From NCBI GenBank assembly GCA_946408865.1, contig CAMJTZ010000015.1:1-22677 (forward strand): 22,677 nucleotides of DNA, given 5' to 3'. Shown here piece by piece: positions 21,956 to 22,677 of the stretch. Every line of letters starts with the position of its first letter. Within the stretch, counting starts at the first letter, position 1. Source of the stretch: an uncultured Clostridia bacterium. GTDB taxonomy: Bacteria > Bacillota_A > Clostridia > Christensenellales > Aristaeellaceae. The notes beneath the pieces are model-generated. The model worked only from the letters and a program-made list of their open reading frames with translations. It searched no databases and was not told where the DNA came from. The translations under genes and the position numbers were made by a program.

Positions 21956-22677
21956 ACGGTGCGCTGAATCTCTCTTCGTCCCCGCATGTAAGGGACCGGT
22001 GGACGACTCCGTATATCATGCGCATGGTCGTCCTGAGCCTGTTGCCGGCAACGGTGGTGGGCGTGATTGTACACGGGTGGCAGGCGTTCGGAATCATTGC
22101 CCTGGCGATTGTCTCCGCGGTGGCTTCCGAATGGGTGTTCGACAAGATCTGCCATAAGCCCAGCACGATCTGGGACGGCAGCGCGGTGGTGACCGGCCTT
22201 CTGCTGGCGCTGAGCCTCGGGCCGAAGACGCCCCTGTATATCCCGGTCATCGGTTCGGTGTTTGCCATCGTGGTCTGCAAGGGCTGCTTTGGCGGACTCG
22301 GAAAGAATTTCATCAACCCGGCGCTGGCGGCCCGGTGCTTCCTGCTGATATCCTTCGCCAACGCCATGACCATCAAACCCTCGCTCGACGCGGTTGCATC
22401 GGCTACGCCGGTGGGCGCGCTGAAAGCCTTTGAACAGGTCGATATCACGAAGATGTTCCTCGGCACGGCAGACGGCGTGATCGGCAGCTCCATTCTGGCG
22501 CTGCTCATCGGCGGCCTGCTGCTGTGGAGCCTGGATATCATCCATGGGCAGATCTGCTTCTCTGTGCTGATCGGCTTTACCCTGCTGATCGGCCTGTTCG
22601 GCGGGGAAGGCTTCAACCCCCGCTTCCTGCTGGCGCATCTGTGCGGCGGCGGCGTGGTGATGGGCGCCTTCTTCATG
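21952..22677 (+). CDS. rnfD: Rnf complex subunit D, N-terminal part (3' end outside window)
   Basis: The frame opens with GTG at 21952 in a GTGA overlap with the rnfC stop and stays open for 242 codons to the window end. It begins NLSSSPHVRDRWTTP, the typical RnfD N-terminus, and continues with several hydrophobic membrane segments and the conserved GGLGKNFINPALAARCFL stretch. DAVASATPVGAL contains the Thr (residue 152) expected to carry covalently bound FMN, as in RnfD and NqrB. RnfD is the membrane core of the Rnf complex. Full length is usually 300-350 residues, so roughly the last quarter is missing. The remaining rnf genes (G, E, A, B) should follow downstream. Confidence 0.95.
   Translation, partial: MNGALNLSSSPHVRDRWTTPYIMRMVVLSLLPATVVGVIVHGWQAFGIIALAIVSAVASEWVFDKICHKPSTIWDGSAVVTGLLLALSLGPKTPLYIPVIGSVFAIVVCKGCFGGLGKNFINPALAARCFLLISFANAMTIKPSLDAVASATPVGALKAFEQVDITKMFLGTADGVIGSSILALLIGGLLLWSLDIIHGQICFSVLIGFTLLIGLFGGEGFNPRFLLAHLCGGGVVMGAFFM

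Overview
The window looks like chromosome from an anaerobic, GC-rich Gram-positive bacterium (Bacillota, class Clostridia), plausibly a rumen or gut fibre degrader. The evidence is an Rnf complex, an oxygen-sensitive indolepyruvate:ferredoxin oxidoreductase, LplB/YtcP-type sugar ABC permeases, a secreted GH5 glycanase, and strong Shine-Dalgarno sites throughout. A rumen lineage such as Aristaeellaceae would fit, but that is inference. No tRNA, rRNA, CRISPR array, insertion sequence or phage gene was seen.

Layout. (1) 1-1720, +: the end of an OmpR-type response regulator and its overlapping sensor histidine kinase. (2) 1780-5446, -: an iorA-iorB-paaK operon for aryl-pyruvate/aryl-acetate/aryl-CoA metabolism, separated from the kinase by a bidirectional terminator. 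(3) 5601-7748, +: tex, divergent from iorA. (4) 7767-8561, -: a secreted NlpC/P60-like putative cysteine hydrolase. (5) 8847-18492, +: a polysaccharide-utilisation operon made of a LacI-family regulator, a secreted protein with three repeats of an unnamed beta-rich module, two ABC permeases, a solute-binding protein and a GH5 enzyme. (6) 18513-20369, -: a soluble diguanylate cyclase with a LacI-type sugar-sensing domain. (7) 20606-22677, +: rnfC and the start of rnfD, cut by the window end.

The most unusual part is the operon in region 5. Its second permease carries about 300 extra N-terminal residues that look like a duplicated Wzz/YveK-type chain-length-determinant ectodomain. Its first permease carries about 200 extra residues with several membrane segments. 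The C-terminal module of the GH5 enzyme is homologous to the repeats of the triple-module secreted protein. The solute-binding protein has an ordinary cleavable signal and no convincing lipobox, and no ATPase is encoded nearby. Together these suggest a glycan capture and import machine in which the secreted protein and the GH5 enzyme bind the same polymer, while the permease ectodomains may receive the substrate or the untethered binding protein.

Regulation is partly readable. Six good promoters are visible. A cluster of GATTGCA motifs, including the cre-like palindrome TGCAAACGATTGCA at the predicted lacI start site, lies between the hydrolase gene and lacI, so one LacI protein could control both directions. 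Intercistronic hairpins follow the triple-module gene and the binding-protein gene, which would allow these to be expressed above their downstream neighbours. The operon is bracketed by two LacI-fold sensors, one acting on transcription and one on c-di-GMP.
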